Shown here piece by piece: positions 1 through 7,787 of a stretch of 47,031 nucleotides of DNA. Numbering within the stretch: position 1 is the stretch's first letter; each line of letters opens with the position of its first letter. The notes beneath the pieces were generated by a model that had not been told where the DNA came from, searched no databases, and saw only the letters and a list, made by a program, of their open reading frames with translations. The translations under genes were made by a program, and so were the position numbers. The stretch is taken from contig JBBDIM010000027.1 in assembly GCA_040880405.1 (NCBI GenBank), positions 1 through 47,031 of the forward strand, read 5' to 3'. The DNA comes from JBBDIM01 sp040880405 (lineage in GTDB: Bacteria; Planctomycetota; Planctomycetia; Pirellulales; Pirellulaceae).

Positions 1-140
1 TGAACCAACGGGCCAATTCCTAAAGGGCGTGCTAGCTTCAAAGCGGTGGGTGTTCATAGTCAACCGTGGGTTGTTTGCGCTGTCTGGTCGCACTTAAGGC
101 AGTGATGGGTAGCAGATAGGACGATCGCGGAGGCCGCTGG

Positions 141-446
141 TCAGCCGACATTAAAGTCGAATACCACAACCCGTTTAAGGCAGGGGACCACGACATCCTT
201 GACGCGTTCATGAACAGGATGAGGTAGGTAGGCGTCGCGGGCCTCGGGGCTTTCGAAGGTCATGATGAAGCCGTGGGTGAAGCCGTCGTTCATTCCTTCG
301 GCACTGTCGTAAGGGCCATGGATCATCTCGGTCAGGCCGGGGATTTCGCCGACCATTCCCATCATCGCAGCGAAGCAGTGGTCAATCTGCTCAGGGGTGA
401 CGTTGGCGTTAAATTCAAAGACGCCAAAATGCTTTACCGACGGCAC
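141..446 (-). CDS. Dabb (stress-responsive A/B barrel) domain protein
   Basis: A 101-residue protein that is essentially one dimeric alpha/beta-barrel (Dabb, PF07876) domain. Visible family features are the N-terminal strand with KHFGVFEF, the helix with TPEQIDHCFAAM, the central GFTHGFIMTFES strand and the C-terminal HPVHERVKDVVVP followed by VVVFDF. Dabb proteins are small cytosolic proteins or enzymes that bind hydrophobic ligands; the substrate here is unknown. The start is a GTG preceded by a GAGGTAAG-like Shine-Dalgarno. It is the last gene of a minus-strand run after the Tm-1-like gene, 87 bases away, so co-transcription is likely. The family call is firm and the specific role is open. 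Confidence 0.85.
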   Translation of the reverse strand: MPSVKHFGVFEFNANVTPEQIDHCFAAMMGMVGEIPGLTEMIHGPYDSAEGMNDGFTHGFIMTFESPEARDAYLPHPVHERVKDVVVPCLKRVVVFDFNVG

Positions 447-533
447 GGTGCTTACCTCTTCGGAACTCGGGAAAATAGGGCATCACGAGCCAGCGGTTGG
501 TGACGCTGCTGGTCTCGGAACAAATTCGTGCGA

Positions 534-1775
534 TCAACCAGGGGACGCGGCGGACACACCCCGCTGCCGGTGAGCGGCGATGTTTTTGAGCAAGGCTTCG
601 GCGCAGGCCTGGGCGAAGCTCGGATCGTTGATTTCGCAGTCGAGGCTTTTCACCGGGATGTCCGCGCGGAGTTTTTCGGTGAGACTCTCGAACAAGGTGG
701 TATCGGCCGCCTCGTCGTAGAACGGTTTCGCGGGGGCGCTGATCACGCTGATCGCCCCCCGAGGAATCAAGACCGTCACGGGAGCGGTGTAGGTGTTGAT
801 CTTCTCGGCCAAAATACTCCCCAGTTGCCGACACTCTTGAGCGTTGGTCCGCATCAAGGTGACCTGGGGGTTGTGATGGTAAAAGTTGCGGTCGGCGAAT
901 TGGTCCGGGATTGTCGATGGTTCGCCGAAGTTGACCATGTCGAGACAGCCAGGCGTCACGATTGCCGGAACGCCCGCTTTGGCCGCGGAACTGAGTCGTT
1001 CGGGACCGGCGGAGAGCACGCCGCCAACCAGCTCGTCGGCCCATTCGGTGGTGGTGATATCGAGAACCCCAGCGACCATCCCGCTTTCGATCAGCGACTC
1101 CATCGCCCGGCCGCCGGTACCTGTGGAGTGGAAGACGACGACCTCGTAGCCCGCTTGTTCCAAGATCGGTACCGCGGCACTTACGCACTCCGTGGTGTTG
1201 CCGAACATACTGGCGACGATCAGTGGCCGCTCGTTCTCCGCTGTGATGGAGGCCTCGACCATTCCGCAAATCGCCCCAGCGGCGCGGCTAAAGATGACGC
1301 GAGAGACACGGTTGAGGCCCGCGACATCGACAATGCTGGGCATCATCGTGATGTCCTTGGTGCCGACATAGGGTGCCGTATTGCCGCTGGCCAAGGTCGA
1401 GACCATCAACTTGGGCGCACCGATCGGCAGTGCCCGCATGGCAGCGGTCGCAATCGCGGTGCCTCCTCCACCGCCCAAGGAAATAACCCCCTCGATCCGC
1501 CCTTCTCGTTGCAGGCGGGCCAATAGCAAGGGGGCGGCCTTTGCCATGGCGGCGACCGCCGCTCCGCGGTCGTCCCCTTGGATCATCTCCGCCAGGGTGA
1601 GACCAGCGGCCTGGGCGACTTCTTCTCGGGAAACATCGGGCGTGATCTTCGGAGCCGCACCGGTCCCGACATCGATCAACAGCGGGCTGTGTCCCCGCTC
1701 TCGAATTCGATCGGCAATGAATCGATGCTCTTCACCTTTAGTGTCGAGTGTTCCCAATACCGCGATAACCGCCAC
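534..1775 (-). CDS. Tm-1-like ATP-binding domain protein (UPF0261 family)
   Basis: A 413-residue cytosolic protein of the UPF0261/Tm-1-like family (PF06792). It begins with AVIAVLGTLDTKGEEH and carries GGGGGTAIATAAM and the PYVGTKDITMMPSIVDVAG segment, all typical of the family; the length is close to normal. In the tomato resistance protein Tm-1 this domain binds ATP and is fused to a TIM barrel; in bacteria the two are usually separate neighbouring genes, as here (13 bases between them). The GTG start follows an AGAGG Shine-Dalgarno. The biochemical reaction in bacteria is not established. The pairing with the TIM-barrel gene strongly suggests they form one functional unit. Confidence 0.92.
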   Translation of the reverse strand: MAVIAVLGTLDTKGEEHRFIADRIRERGHSPLLIDVGTGAAPKITPDVSREEVAQAAGLTLAEMIQGDDRGAAVAAMAKAAPLLLARLQREGRIEGVISLGGGGGTAIATAAMRALPIGAPKLMVSTLASGNTAPYVGTKDITMMPSIVDVAGLNRVSRVIFSRAAGAICGMVEASITAENERPLIVASMFGNTTECVSAAVPILEQAGYEVVVFHSTGTGGRAMESLIESGMVAGVLDITTTEWADELVGGVLSAGPERLSSAAKAGVPAIVTPGCLDMVNFGEPSTIPDQFADRNFYHHNPQVTLMRTNAQECRQLGSILAEKINTYTAPVTVLIPRGAISVISAPAKPFYDEAADTTLFESLTEKLRADIPVKSLDCEINDPSFAQACAEALLKNIAAHRQRGVSAASPG

Positions 1776-1788
1776 GCCAAACCTCTTA

Positions 1789-2655
1789 CTATTTTCGCTT
1801 CACGGGGATTTGCTTGAACTGCCGAGTTAACGCTGGCAACGATTTCTCGAAGGCCATCCGCTCTAGACTGGAGGCCCCGACGAACCCGACCGCGTCGGTG
1901 TGCTCGTTGATGTAGGCGGCGTCTTCCGGGGTCGAGATCGGCCCGCCGTGCGAGAGGCAGATGACATCCTTGCGGACCGACATCGCCGCCGCAACAATCG
2001 CCTGGGTCCGCTCGGCCGCGGTTTGCAGGGTGCAAGCCGCTTTGACGACCCCGATCGATCCGCCGATGGTGGTCCCCACATGGGCCACAATCGCGTCTGC
2101 CCCCGCTTCGACCATCGCCTTCGCTTCTTCAGGGGTGGCGACATAGGTAATAGAGAACAGGTCCATCTTCCGAGCCAAAGCCACCATCTCCACCTCCTTC
2201 GAGAAACTCATTCCGGTCTCTTCCAGGATTTGGCGAAATTCGCCATCGACGATGCAGTGCGTGGGGAAGTTGTTAACGCCGGAAAAACCCATTTCCTTGA
2301 CCTGCAGCAACCAGTGCCACATTCGCCGTCGGGGATCGGACGCATGCACACCGCAAATGACCGGGACTTCTTTGACGACCGGCAACACCTCGTGTTCACC
2401 GATCTCCATCGAGACCGCGTTGGCGTCACTGTAGGCCATTAGCCCGGCGGTCGAACCATGACCCGCCATGCGGAACCGTCCGGAGTTATAGATGATGATG
2501 AGATCAGCACCCCCTTGTTCCAGGAGTTTCGCGCTAATTCCGGTTCCAGCGCCTCCGACCAAAAGAGATTCTCCCTGGGCCAACGTATCACGGAGACGCT
2601 CGATCACTTCGGTGCGCGTATAGGGGTTTCCTGTTCCAGTCCAAGGATTCGGCAC
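1789..2655 (-). CDS. Phosphoenolpyruvate hydrolase-like TIM-barrel protein
   Basis: A 288-residue protein of the PEP-hydrolase-like/TIM-barrel signal-transduction family (PF09370). Visible landmarks are VGGAGTGISAKLLEQGGADL, YNSGRFRMAGHGS, PVICGVHASDP, GFSGVNNFPTHC, ADAIVAHVGTTIGGSIG and ICLSHGGPISTPEDA, spaced as successive barrel strands. It is the bacterial counterpart of the C-terminal half of plant Tm-1 proteins, with the N-terminal half encoded by the next gene. The start is a GTG 17 bases after the lipoprotein stop codon, supporting an operon. The catalysed reaction is unproven; the family name comes from homology to phosphoenolpyruvate mutase-type barrels. Confidence 0.9.
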   Translation of the reverse strand: MPNPWTGTGNPYTRTEVIERLRDTLAQGESLLVGGAGTGISAKLLEQGGADLIIIYNSGRFRMAGHGSTAGLMAYSDANAVSMEIGEHEVLPVVKEVPVICGVHASDPRRRMWHWLLQVKEMGFSGVNNFPTHCIVDGEFRQILEETGMSFSKEVEMVALARKMDLFSITYVATPEEAKAMVEAGADAIVAHVGTTIGGSIGVVKAACTLQTAAERTQAIVAAAMSVRKDVICLSHGGPISTPEDAAYINEHTDAVGFVGASSLERMAFEKSLPALTRQFKQIPVKRK

Positions 2656-2672
2656 GACGGCGCTACTTTCTA

Positions 2673-3128
2673 TTACCGGGCTTTTCCGGTGAGTGTGAAT
2701 TCAAATTGGTTGGCGTCATCTTCGCCGACCGTAGCGTCCAAGGTGGTCGCGGAGTTGTACTTCGCGGGAATCACCTGGATCACCTCCTCTACCATACCAT
2801 TAGGACCCGCTCCGGGAATGGAATTACCGGTTTTTTGAGCCGACGTAATCTCGATGCGATACGTTCCCACAGACAAGCCATTTTCCTCGGTCGATCCAAA
2901 CTTCCCGTTTTCAATGGGAAAGCTACTACCCCCTCCGCCACCCTGATTAGGAACGAAGAAAATGGTGCCGGTCTCCAGCGGGGCTTCGTTGTGTTGGACG
3001 GTTCCCGAGACTGGATGACGATCCGGACCACTCTCCTTGCCGCCACAGCCGACGAGCCCCAGCCCGAGGAGCCCCAGTCCGAGGATTGCTATGGAGACAG
3101 CGACGATGTCGGAGTATTTGCGTGTCAT
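2673..3128 (-). CDS. Small lipoprotein with carboxypeptidase-regulatory/transthyretin-like fold
   Basis: About 151 residues from the ATG chosen because it places a short basic start (MTRKYSD), a hydrophobic segment and a lipobox ending LVGC (Cys 28) in order; the open frame extends 11 codons further upstream. The mature part (HPVSGTVQHNEAPLETGTIFFVP, then YRIEITSAQKTG and IPAKYNS) is the beta-sandwich pattern common in planctomycete lipoproteins encoded beside DUF1559 genes. It is clearly homologous to the lipoprotein at 40077-40559, sharing the V-S-G-x-V, YR-x-EI, KTG and PAKYN landmarks. It lies 102 bases after the DUF1559 gene on the same strand. It is probably an envelope protein; its ligand is unknown. 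Confidence 0.82.
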   Translation of the reverse strand: MTRKYSDIVAVSIAILGLGLLGLGLVGCGGKESGPDRHPVSGTVQHNEAPLETGTIFFVPNQGGGGGSSFPIENGKFGSTEENGLSVGTYRIEITSAQKTGNSIPGAGPNGMVEEVIQVIPAKYNSATTLDATVGEDDANQFEFTLTGKAR

Positions 3129-3230
3129 GGAATAAGGTCCTAAGGGTCTGCTGGGAGCCATCCCCCACCACTCGCCGAAAGCTCTGGGCGAGCGTGGAAG
3201 GTGAATCGTGATTTGAAAGTGATCCGCCGC

Positions 3231-4145
3231 TCAGAATTCTCCGAGGACTTCACCGCCGTCCGGAGAGGCCAGTCCTTGCCACGTGACAATGTCGATCGTT
3301 TCCGCAACGAACCGGCCGCTGCCATCGAACAACAACGCCTGCACGCCGCCGGGATGATTGCTTCGAGCAGTCAGACGATGAGGTCCATCGTCACCATTGC
3401 TGGTACAGGGGAGGCCCTTTTCTGGTTGGTTGACACACCGCTCGGTGATGTCGGCCGAAAGATCGTTGGGTGGAAAATCGTGGGCATAAAGGTTTGATCC
3501 GGCATCGGCAAAAATCGCCCCGCGAGAATCGTTCCCCTTCACGCGACGGATCTCAGAGATCGCCAAGGTGTTGGAGGTCCCGTCGGTAATGTCGCTGAAA
3601 GTCCGCTTCACGTTCAACAGGAATGGCCCTTTGATGAGCAGGCCGGTCTGGGCATCGCTCGATTGGCACATGGTGCGGGAGTAGGTCCCCACGCCGATAT
3701 TCGCCGCATAGGTCCCCCGGAAACCGAAGTCGAACGCGGTATTGAAGATCTCCGCGCTCCCGTCCGAGGGGCAAACCAGCACTTGAACCTCGATGGCCCG
3801 GGCCGGTTGATTCTCCGAACCCCACCAGTTCGCCGATTCGACGTACAGTTCAGCGAGCTGGGCCTGCTCGATGTAGGGGAGTAGCCCAAACATCCACGAA
3901 GCGTGTTGCATCTCGCAATCGGAAGAGAGCATGTGTCCTGGGGGAAATTGTTGGTAGGTGTCGTGATAGGTGTGCAGTGCGATGCCGAGTTGCTTCAAAT
4001 GGTTGTTGCAGGTCATCCGCCGCGCGGCTTCTCGGGCCTGTTGCACCGCAGGCAGCAGGAGAGCGACCAGCACGCCGATAATGGCGATCACCACCAACAA
4101 TTCGACGAGCGTAAAGGCATTCCGGCGATCGGGTTGAGGGATCAT
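3231..4145 (-). CDS. DUF1559 domain-containing pilin-like protein
   Basis: About 304 residues from the ATG MIPQPDRRNAFTLVELL, chosen because it puts the prepilin cleavage/methylation motif (A|FTLVELLVVIAIIGVL) close to the N-terminus; an in-frame upstream start exists but would add an atypical 21-residue leader. After the hydrophobic alpha-helix comes LLPAVQQAREAARRMTCNNHLKQLG, the DUF1559 (PF07596) hallmark, and the C-terminus has the H-x-GGVQALLFDGSGRF (SBP_bac_10-like, H-X9-DG) motif. These pseudopilin-like proteins are massively expanded in planctomycetes and probably sit in the envelope. It heads the minus-strand Tm-1 operon and faces the AraC gene. The family is certain and the function unknown. 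Confidence 0.93.
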   Translation of the reverse strand: MIPQPDRRNAFTLVELLVVIAIIGVLVALLLPAVQQAREAARRMTCNNHLKQLGIALHTYHDTYQQFPPGHMLSSDCEMQHASWMFGLLPYIEQAQLAELYVESANWWGSENQPARAIEVQVLVCPSDGSAEIFNTAFDFGFRGTYAANIGVGTYSRTMCQSSDAQTGLLIKGPFLLNVKRTFSDITDGTSNTLAISEIRRVKGNDSRGAIFADAGSNLYAHDFPPNDLSADITERCVNQPEKGLPCTSNGDDGPHRLTARSNHPGGVQALLFDGSGRFVAETIDIVTWQGLASPDGGEVLGEF

Positions 4146-4240
4146 GTTAAAACTCCAATTGAGAATTAAAAAACCTGATCTGGTCAGGCAATGATTGAAA
4201 AAGAACACAAGCGACGAGATATTGAGAGGACCGCAACGGA

Positions 4241-4255
4241 ACGGATACTATCCGT
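4241..4255. promoter_or_regulatory. Perfect palindrome, candidate operator in divergent promoter region
   Basis: ACGGATA-C-TATCCGT is a perfect 7+1+7 inverted repeat. It extends imperfectly on both sides (CGGA to the left, CCG to the right with a one-base bulge). It lies about 95 bases upstream of the DUF1559 start and about 100 upstream of the AraC gene. Operator function is inferred from symmetry and position only. Confidence 0.45.
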
Positions 4256-4267
4256 CCGGATGAAAGC

Positions 4268-4306
4268 GTGGAAGTTAAAAAGAACGAATCTTTCGTTAAC
4301 TTCCAC
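4268..4306. promoter_or_regulatory. Nested inverted repeats, candidate operator/cruciform near AraC promoter
   Basis: The outer arms GTGGAAGTTAA (4268-4278) and TTAACTTCCAC (4296-4306) are perfect 11-base complements. Inside them AACGAA (4283-4288) and TTCGTT (4292-4297) form a second perfect hairpin with a 3-base loop; its right arm overlaps the right outer arm by two bases. The element is about 50 bases upstream of the AraC start. It may be a binding site for the regulator or act as RNA if transcribed. Confidence 0.5.
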
Positions 4307-4357
4307 TCAATGTAGGTTTGTGTTCGATTAGCTTCCATCAACCAGATCCACGACTGC

Positions 4358-5215
4358 ATGCGCGAAATCCACATTCTTGGCAAAGAGACTCAGGTTCAGG
4401 CGATCCGCGCCAGTGACGCCGACCGCCGTGAGTGGCTAGCCGCGGCGCCTCGCTGTCCGGAGCTGAATGAGTACCGGATTGTCCACTGCGGTCTGATGCG
4501 GGCGAAAATGCCGTTTGAGGTGGTCCGACTCAATCTTTCAGGCACCTTTTTCTTTGCCTGTTTTGAAGGAAAGGGGCAGGTTCTGATTGATAGTCAGTGG
4601 CGGACGGTCCGCGCGGGTGAGGCGTGTGTTCAGCCACCATTTATCCCCAACGCGCTCAAGGCCTCACAGGACGCGAGCTGGAAGTTTTGCTGGGTCCGGT
4701 ATCAGGAGGCTCCCCGCAGCAAACCGCTCGTTTCGCTGCATTCGCCTGCCTTGGGAAAATATGATGCGACGATGTTGCGTTTGGCGATCAAGGGTCTTCA
4801 CGCGGAGACCCTTTCCGTAAATTCCAACGCCACGGCGATGAACTGGATCGACTTAATCCACAAATACGTCCTGACCTTCGCTCATCCGGTGGGGATGGAC
4901 GAGCGGCTGATGACGGTCTGGTCCGAGGTGGAGCACCACCTGGACAAGGACTGGACCCTTCAGAATTTGGCCGATATTGGCTGCGTCAGCCGGGAACACC
5001 TCCGGCGGCTCTGCACGTCGGCCCTCGGTCGCTCCCCAATGGAGCACCTGACCTTCCTCCGCATGCAACGCGCCGCCTCCCTGCTCCGAACCACCAACTA
5101 CAAAATCGCAATCGTCGCGAGAAAAGTGGGCTACGCCAATCCATTCTCCTTCTCCGACGCCTTCCAAAGACGCTTCGGCTGGCGACCCTCGGTTTACCGA
5201 GAACAGAAAAGTTGA
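4358..5215 (+). CDS. AraC family transcriptional regulator
   Basis: A 285-residue regulator. Residues about 40-130 form a cupin-like ligand-sensing half (NLSGTFFFACFEGKGQVLID, then VRAGEACVQPPFIPNAL). Residues about 190-283 form the two helix-turn-helix units of an AraC/XylS domain (HTH_18): WTLQNLADIGCVSREHLRRL and KIAIVARKVGYANPFSFSDAF, closing with RRFGWRPSVYRE. It is divergent from the DUF1559-lipoprotein-TIM barrel-Tm-1-Dabb run, with two strong palindromes in the 212-base gap, so it probably controls that operon in response to a small molecule. No clear Shine-Dalgarno precedes the ATG, so the start is the least certain part. Confidence 0.9.
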   Translation: MREIHILGKETQVQAIRASDADRREWLAAAPRCPELNEYRIVHCGLMRAKMPFEVVRLNLSGTFFFACFEGKGQVLIDSQWRTVRAGEACVQPPFIPNALKASQDASWKFCWVRYQEAPRSKPLVSLHSPALGKYDATMLRLAIKGLHAETLSVNSNATAMNWIDLIHKYVLTFAHPVGMDERLMTVWSEVEHHLDKDWTLQNLADIGCVSREHLRRLCTSALGRSPMEHLTFLRMQRAASLLRTTNYKIAIVARKVGYANPFSFSDAFQRRFGWRPSVYREQKS

Positions 5216-5323
5216 ATCGGGATTGGGATTTTGATTCTCTTGCTCGCGTTTGGGGTGTTGCCTGTGCTCATGCCGTAACAAGTCTGGTAAATACCCCAAG
5301 CCAGGGCAAACCCTCGTTACCCA

Positions 5324-5344
5324 GTTTCACTTGACGCGTGAAAC
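5324..5344. promoter_or_regulatory. Perfect operator-like palindrome over the -35 box
   Basis: The arms GTTTCAC (5324-5330) and GTGAAAC (5338-5344) are exact complements separated by seven bases that contain the putative -35 hexamer TTGACG. A protein bound here would block polymerase, so a repressor site is likely. No regulator gene for it is adjacent except the AraC gene just upstream. Confidence 0.55.
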
Positions 5345-5358
5345 GCTTGTCGTAGAAT
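5331..5358 (+). promoter_or_regulatory. Sigma70-type promoter for the Cys-rich/ABC transporter operon
   Basis: TTGACG (5331-5336) and TAGAAT (5353-5358) each match the consensus at 5 of 6 positions and are 16 bases apart. The ATG of the following gene is at 5366, where transcription would be expected to begin, so the transcript would be leaderless or nearly so. No Shine-Dalgarno is present upstream of that ATG, which fits. Confidence 0.55.
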
Positions 5359-5365
5359 TAGGCGT

Positions 5366-5764
5366 ATGTCTAAGGCATTGCTCACTTCCGTTCTCACCCT
5401 CTCGCTGCTGCTTTGTCCCTTTCACTGCATGGGGATTTTGACGGGTGCGGAGCAGGGTTCCTCAATCATGGAGAGGGGCTGCTCCTGTTGTGAGCATTTT
5501 TCGACGACCGGACAAGCTTCCTCGGATAACCCGGAAGCTCCTCAAGAGGATGGCGTCTGCGGAAACTGTTCCTGCCACGGGGCGATTGCCGCGGATCCGA
5601 TCGATTTTTCCCTTGTTCTGGACGTCTGGACCGATCTGCCGACCTTTTCGCTGGCCGCCGAGGCGGATAATCCTCCGCTTCAACTTTGCCGGGCTGAGCT
5701 TCCGGAATTGAGACCGGCCCCCCATTGTTCGATTTGCATTATTCAGCAGTCGCTGCTGCTATAA
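5366..5764 (+). CDS. Small exported cysteine-rich protein
   Basis: A 132-residue protein that I cannot assign to a named family. It begins with a signal-peptide-like segment (MSKALLTSVLTLSLLLCPFHC). It contains eleven cysteines in clusters: GCSCCEH around residues 38-44, VCGNCSCHG around residues 69-77, and HCSIC near the C-terminus. The pattern suggests metal binding or disulfide-rich folding in the periplasm. It is the first gene of the ABC-transporter operon and starts directly at the predicted transcription start. Similar small Cys-rich proteins are, from memory, seen near planctomycete efflux systems, but that association is not shown here. The coding call is supported by the promoter and the signal peptide. 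Confidence 0.65.
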   Translation: MSKALLTSVLTLSLLLCPFHCMGILTGAEQGSSIMERGCSCCEHFSTTGQASSDNPEAPQEDGVCGNCSCHGAIAADPIDFSLVLDVWTDLPTFSLAAEADNPPLQLCRAELPELRPAPHCSICIIQQSLLL

Positions 5765-5955
5765 GCGACCATCTTTGGGCGAGTTCTCTCGCGATCGCAG
5801 GGCCATATCGGTAGCAGGTTCGCTGCATTTCGCCGCTTGCCTGTAGTCCACCCATTCCTGTATTTCCCGATCCGGCGTTGCCCCCTTCGTATCTAGCGCG
5901 GGAAGGCCATTCGCTGTCCGGGTTGTTCGTCGCTGCTGATGACAGGTTCCAGTCC

Positions 5956-7125
5956 ATGATGCGCCGAAGATTACTCCCCTGGGAATATGGTGTCCGCAAC
6001 CTGATGCGGCGGCCGACCCGGAGCGCGCTGACGTTGTCGGCTCTCTCGGTCGTCATCCTGTTGATCTTTGTGGTCGTGGGTTTTATCCGGGGGCTGGAAA
6101 AATCGCTCGCCGTCAGCGGCGATTCATCCGTCGTCTTGGTCTACTCGCTCGGCGCGGAGGAAAACATCGAAAACTCGGCGGTGGCGGCCCGGACGGCTTC
6201 GCTGCTGACCGCGAGTTTGGAAGGAATCCAAAACCGGTTTGGCGTGCCGCATGTTTCACCGGAATTGTACTTCGGAACCCGGGTTCAGACGGCGAGTTCC
6301 GGTACTTCCGGGCTCGGTCTGGTCCGCGGTGTCACACAAGCCGCACCGCTGGTGCGGCGGAGCGTTCGTTTGGTGGCGGGAACATGGCCAGGTCCAGGCG
6401 AAGTGATGGTCGGAAAGTTGGTCGCCGCCAAGCTCGGATGCGATCCTCAGGACGTCCAGATCGGACAAGAGATCACCATCGAAAAGAAAACATGGCGAGT
6501 CAGCGGACAATTCGAAGCGGGCGGGTCGGCCTACGAATCGGAGATTTGGTGCCGCCTGCCCGACTTCCAGCAGGCCCTTAAGCGTCAGGATATCAGCCTG
6601 GTCGCGATGCTAATGGGGCCCCGAATGAGTGCGGCGGATGTCACCATCTTCTGTAAAGAGCGAACCGACCTGGAGCTTCAGGCTGTCGCCGAAACCGACT
6701 ATTACCAGTCGCTACAGCAGCATTACAAACCGGTGCGAATGCTGGCCTGGCTGGTGGTTTTGCTGGTTGCCGGAGCGGGCGTTTTCGCCGGGCTCAACAT
6801 GATGTACGGCTCGGTGGCGGGCCGGATTCGCGAAATCGCCACCCTCCAAGCTATCGGCTACCGACGACGAGCGATCCTCGTCAGCATCCTCCAGGAAGGG
6901 ATGCTTCTGTCGGCGGCTGCTTCGCTTTTGGCCGGAACGGTCGCACTCCTGGTTCTCAATGGAATCGCGGTGCGTTTTACGATGGGGGCGTTTACTCTTC
7001 GGATCGACGGAATGTCTCTGCTGATTGGGTGTGGTGTCGGCCTCTTGCTCGGAATTGTGGGGGCCCTGCCGCCCGCGATCAAGGCACTCCGCCTTCCGGT
7101 CGCGGAAAGCCTGAAAGCCATCTAA
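5956..7125 (+). CDS. FtsX/MacB-type ABC transporter permease
   Basis: About 389 residues from the ATG MMRRRLLPWEYGVRNLMRR; the open frame extends further upstream but without family-like sequence. Topology is the four-helix MacB/LolCE pattern: one helix near residues 22-46 (SALSVVILLIFVVVGFIRG), a large periplasmic domain to about residue 260, then three helices including AWLVVLLVAGAGVFAGLNMM with the cytoplasmic REIATLQAIGYRRRAIL coupling segment, ending PPAIKALRLPVAESLKAI. It has no ATPase domain of its own. The matching ATPase, the HlyD adaptor and a second permease lie downstream on the same strand, so it is probably one half of a heterodimeric mechanotransmitting transporter. Confidence 0.88.
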   Translation: MMRRRLLPWEYGVRNLMRRPTRSALTLSALSVVILLIFVVVGFIRGLEKSLAVSGDSSVVLVYSLGAEENIENSAVAARTASLLTASLEGIQNRFGVPHVSPELYFGTRVQTASSGTSGLGLVRGVTQAAPLVRRSVRLVAGTWPGPGEVMVGKLVAAKLGCDPQDVQIGQEITIEKKTWRVSGQFEAGGSAYESEIWCRLPDFQQALKRQDISLVAMLMGPRMSAADVTIFCKERTDLELQAVAETDYYQSLQQHYKPVRMLAWLVVLLVAGAGVFAGLNMMYGSVAGRIREIATLQAIGYRRRAILVSILQEGMLLSAAASLLAGTVALLVLNGIAVRFTMGAFTLRIDGMSLLIGCGVGLLLGIVGALPPAIKALRLPVAESLKAI

Positions 7126-7179
7126 GTAACTTTGGATTCACTTTTTTCGTTTCAACGTTTCACGAAAGGATTTGTACTG

Positions 7180-7695
7180 ATGAAAACTTCACTAGGAACA
7201 CTCGGCGTATTGTTGGCAGTTGCGGTGACGGCTTGGGGATGCGGCTCGGGCGATAAGACCCCGACCGCGACCTCTTCCGTCCCTGACTCCCGCTTCACGG
7301 CCACTTCGGAACCTGCCGAAGCCCAGCCGGTGGGCAGCGCTCGCGAATCGGCGGAAGACGCACAGGATATTGTCGTCGTGGGACGGATCGGCGGTTCATC
7401 CAAGCCATTTGTCGACGGAGTCGGCGCGTTCACGATTGTCGATAGCAAGGTTGCTTTCTGTCCCGAAGAGGAAGGTTGCCCCACACCCTGGGATTACTGC
7501 TGCTCGCAGAACGAGGTGAAGGAAAACATCGCCCTAGTCAAACTGGTGGATGCCGAAGGAAAACCGGTGACGCAGGATGCCCGGGAACTACTCAACATCA
7601 AAGAGTTGAGCATGGTGGTCGTCCAAGGGAAGGCCCAGCGAGACGCGGAAGGCAACCTGGCCATTCAGGCGGACCAAGTCTTCGTCAAGCCATAG
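7180..7695 (+). CDS. Cysteine-containing lipoprotein of the transporter operon
   Basis: A 171-residue protein from the ATG at 7180, chosen because GAAAGGA precedes it and it gives a lipoprotein signal (MKTSLGTLGVLLAVAVTAWGC, lipid-modified Cys 21). A low-complexity linker rich in Ser/Thr/Ala follows, then a compact domain starting DIVVVGRIGGSS with the motif CPEEEGCPTPWDYCC and the C-terminal strands VVVQGKAQRDAEGNLAI and ADQVFVKP. The domain resembles an OB-like planctomycete family of unknown function; the clustered Cys residues suggest metal or redox chemistry. It lies between the permease and the adaptor genes and is probably co-expressed with them. Confidence 0.75.
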   Translation: MKTSLGTLGVLLAVAVTAWGCGSGDKTPTATSSVPDSRFTATSEPAEAQPVGSARESAEDAQDIVVVGRIGGSSKPFVDGVGAFTIVDSKVAFCPEEEGCPTPWDYCCSQNEVKENIALVKLVDAEGKPVTQDARELLNIKELSMVVVQGKAQRDAEGNLAIQADQVFVKP

Positions 7696-7787
7696 TTCGC
7701 GCCTTGAAAACCTCGGCAACTGGCGCACCGACGTGTGCCCCAGTTGCTCAATGCAAACAAGAAATTCTCCACCTGGAGGTAGGAAAC

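Noticed and set aside
415..1269. Long minus-strand frame of 284 codons overlapping the Tm-1-like gene
   Set aside because: It is an arginine-rich shadow of the real frame with no domain-like sequence; the overlapping UPF0261 frame is unambiguous.
7476..7787. N-terminal 104-codon extension of the adaptor protein
   Set aside because: It lies over the lipoprotein gene in another frame, has no adaptor-like sequence, and a strong Shine-Dalgarno precedes the ATG at 7788.
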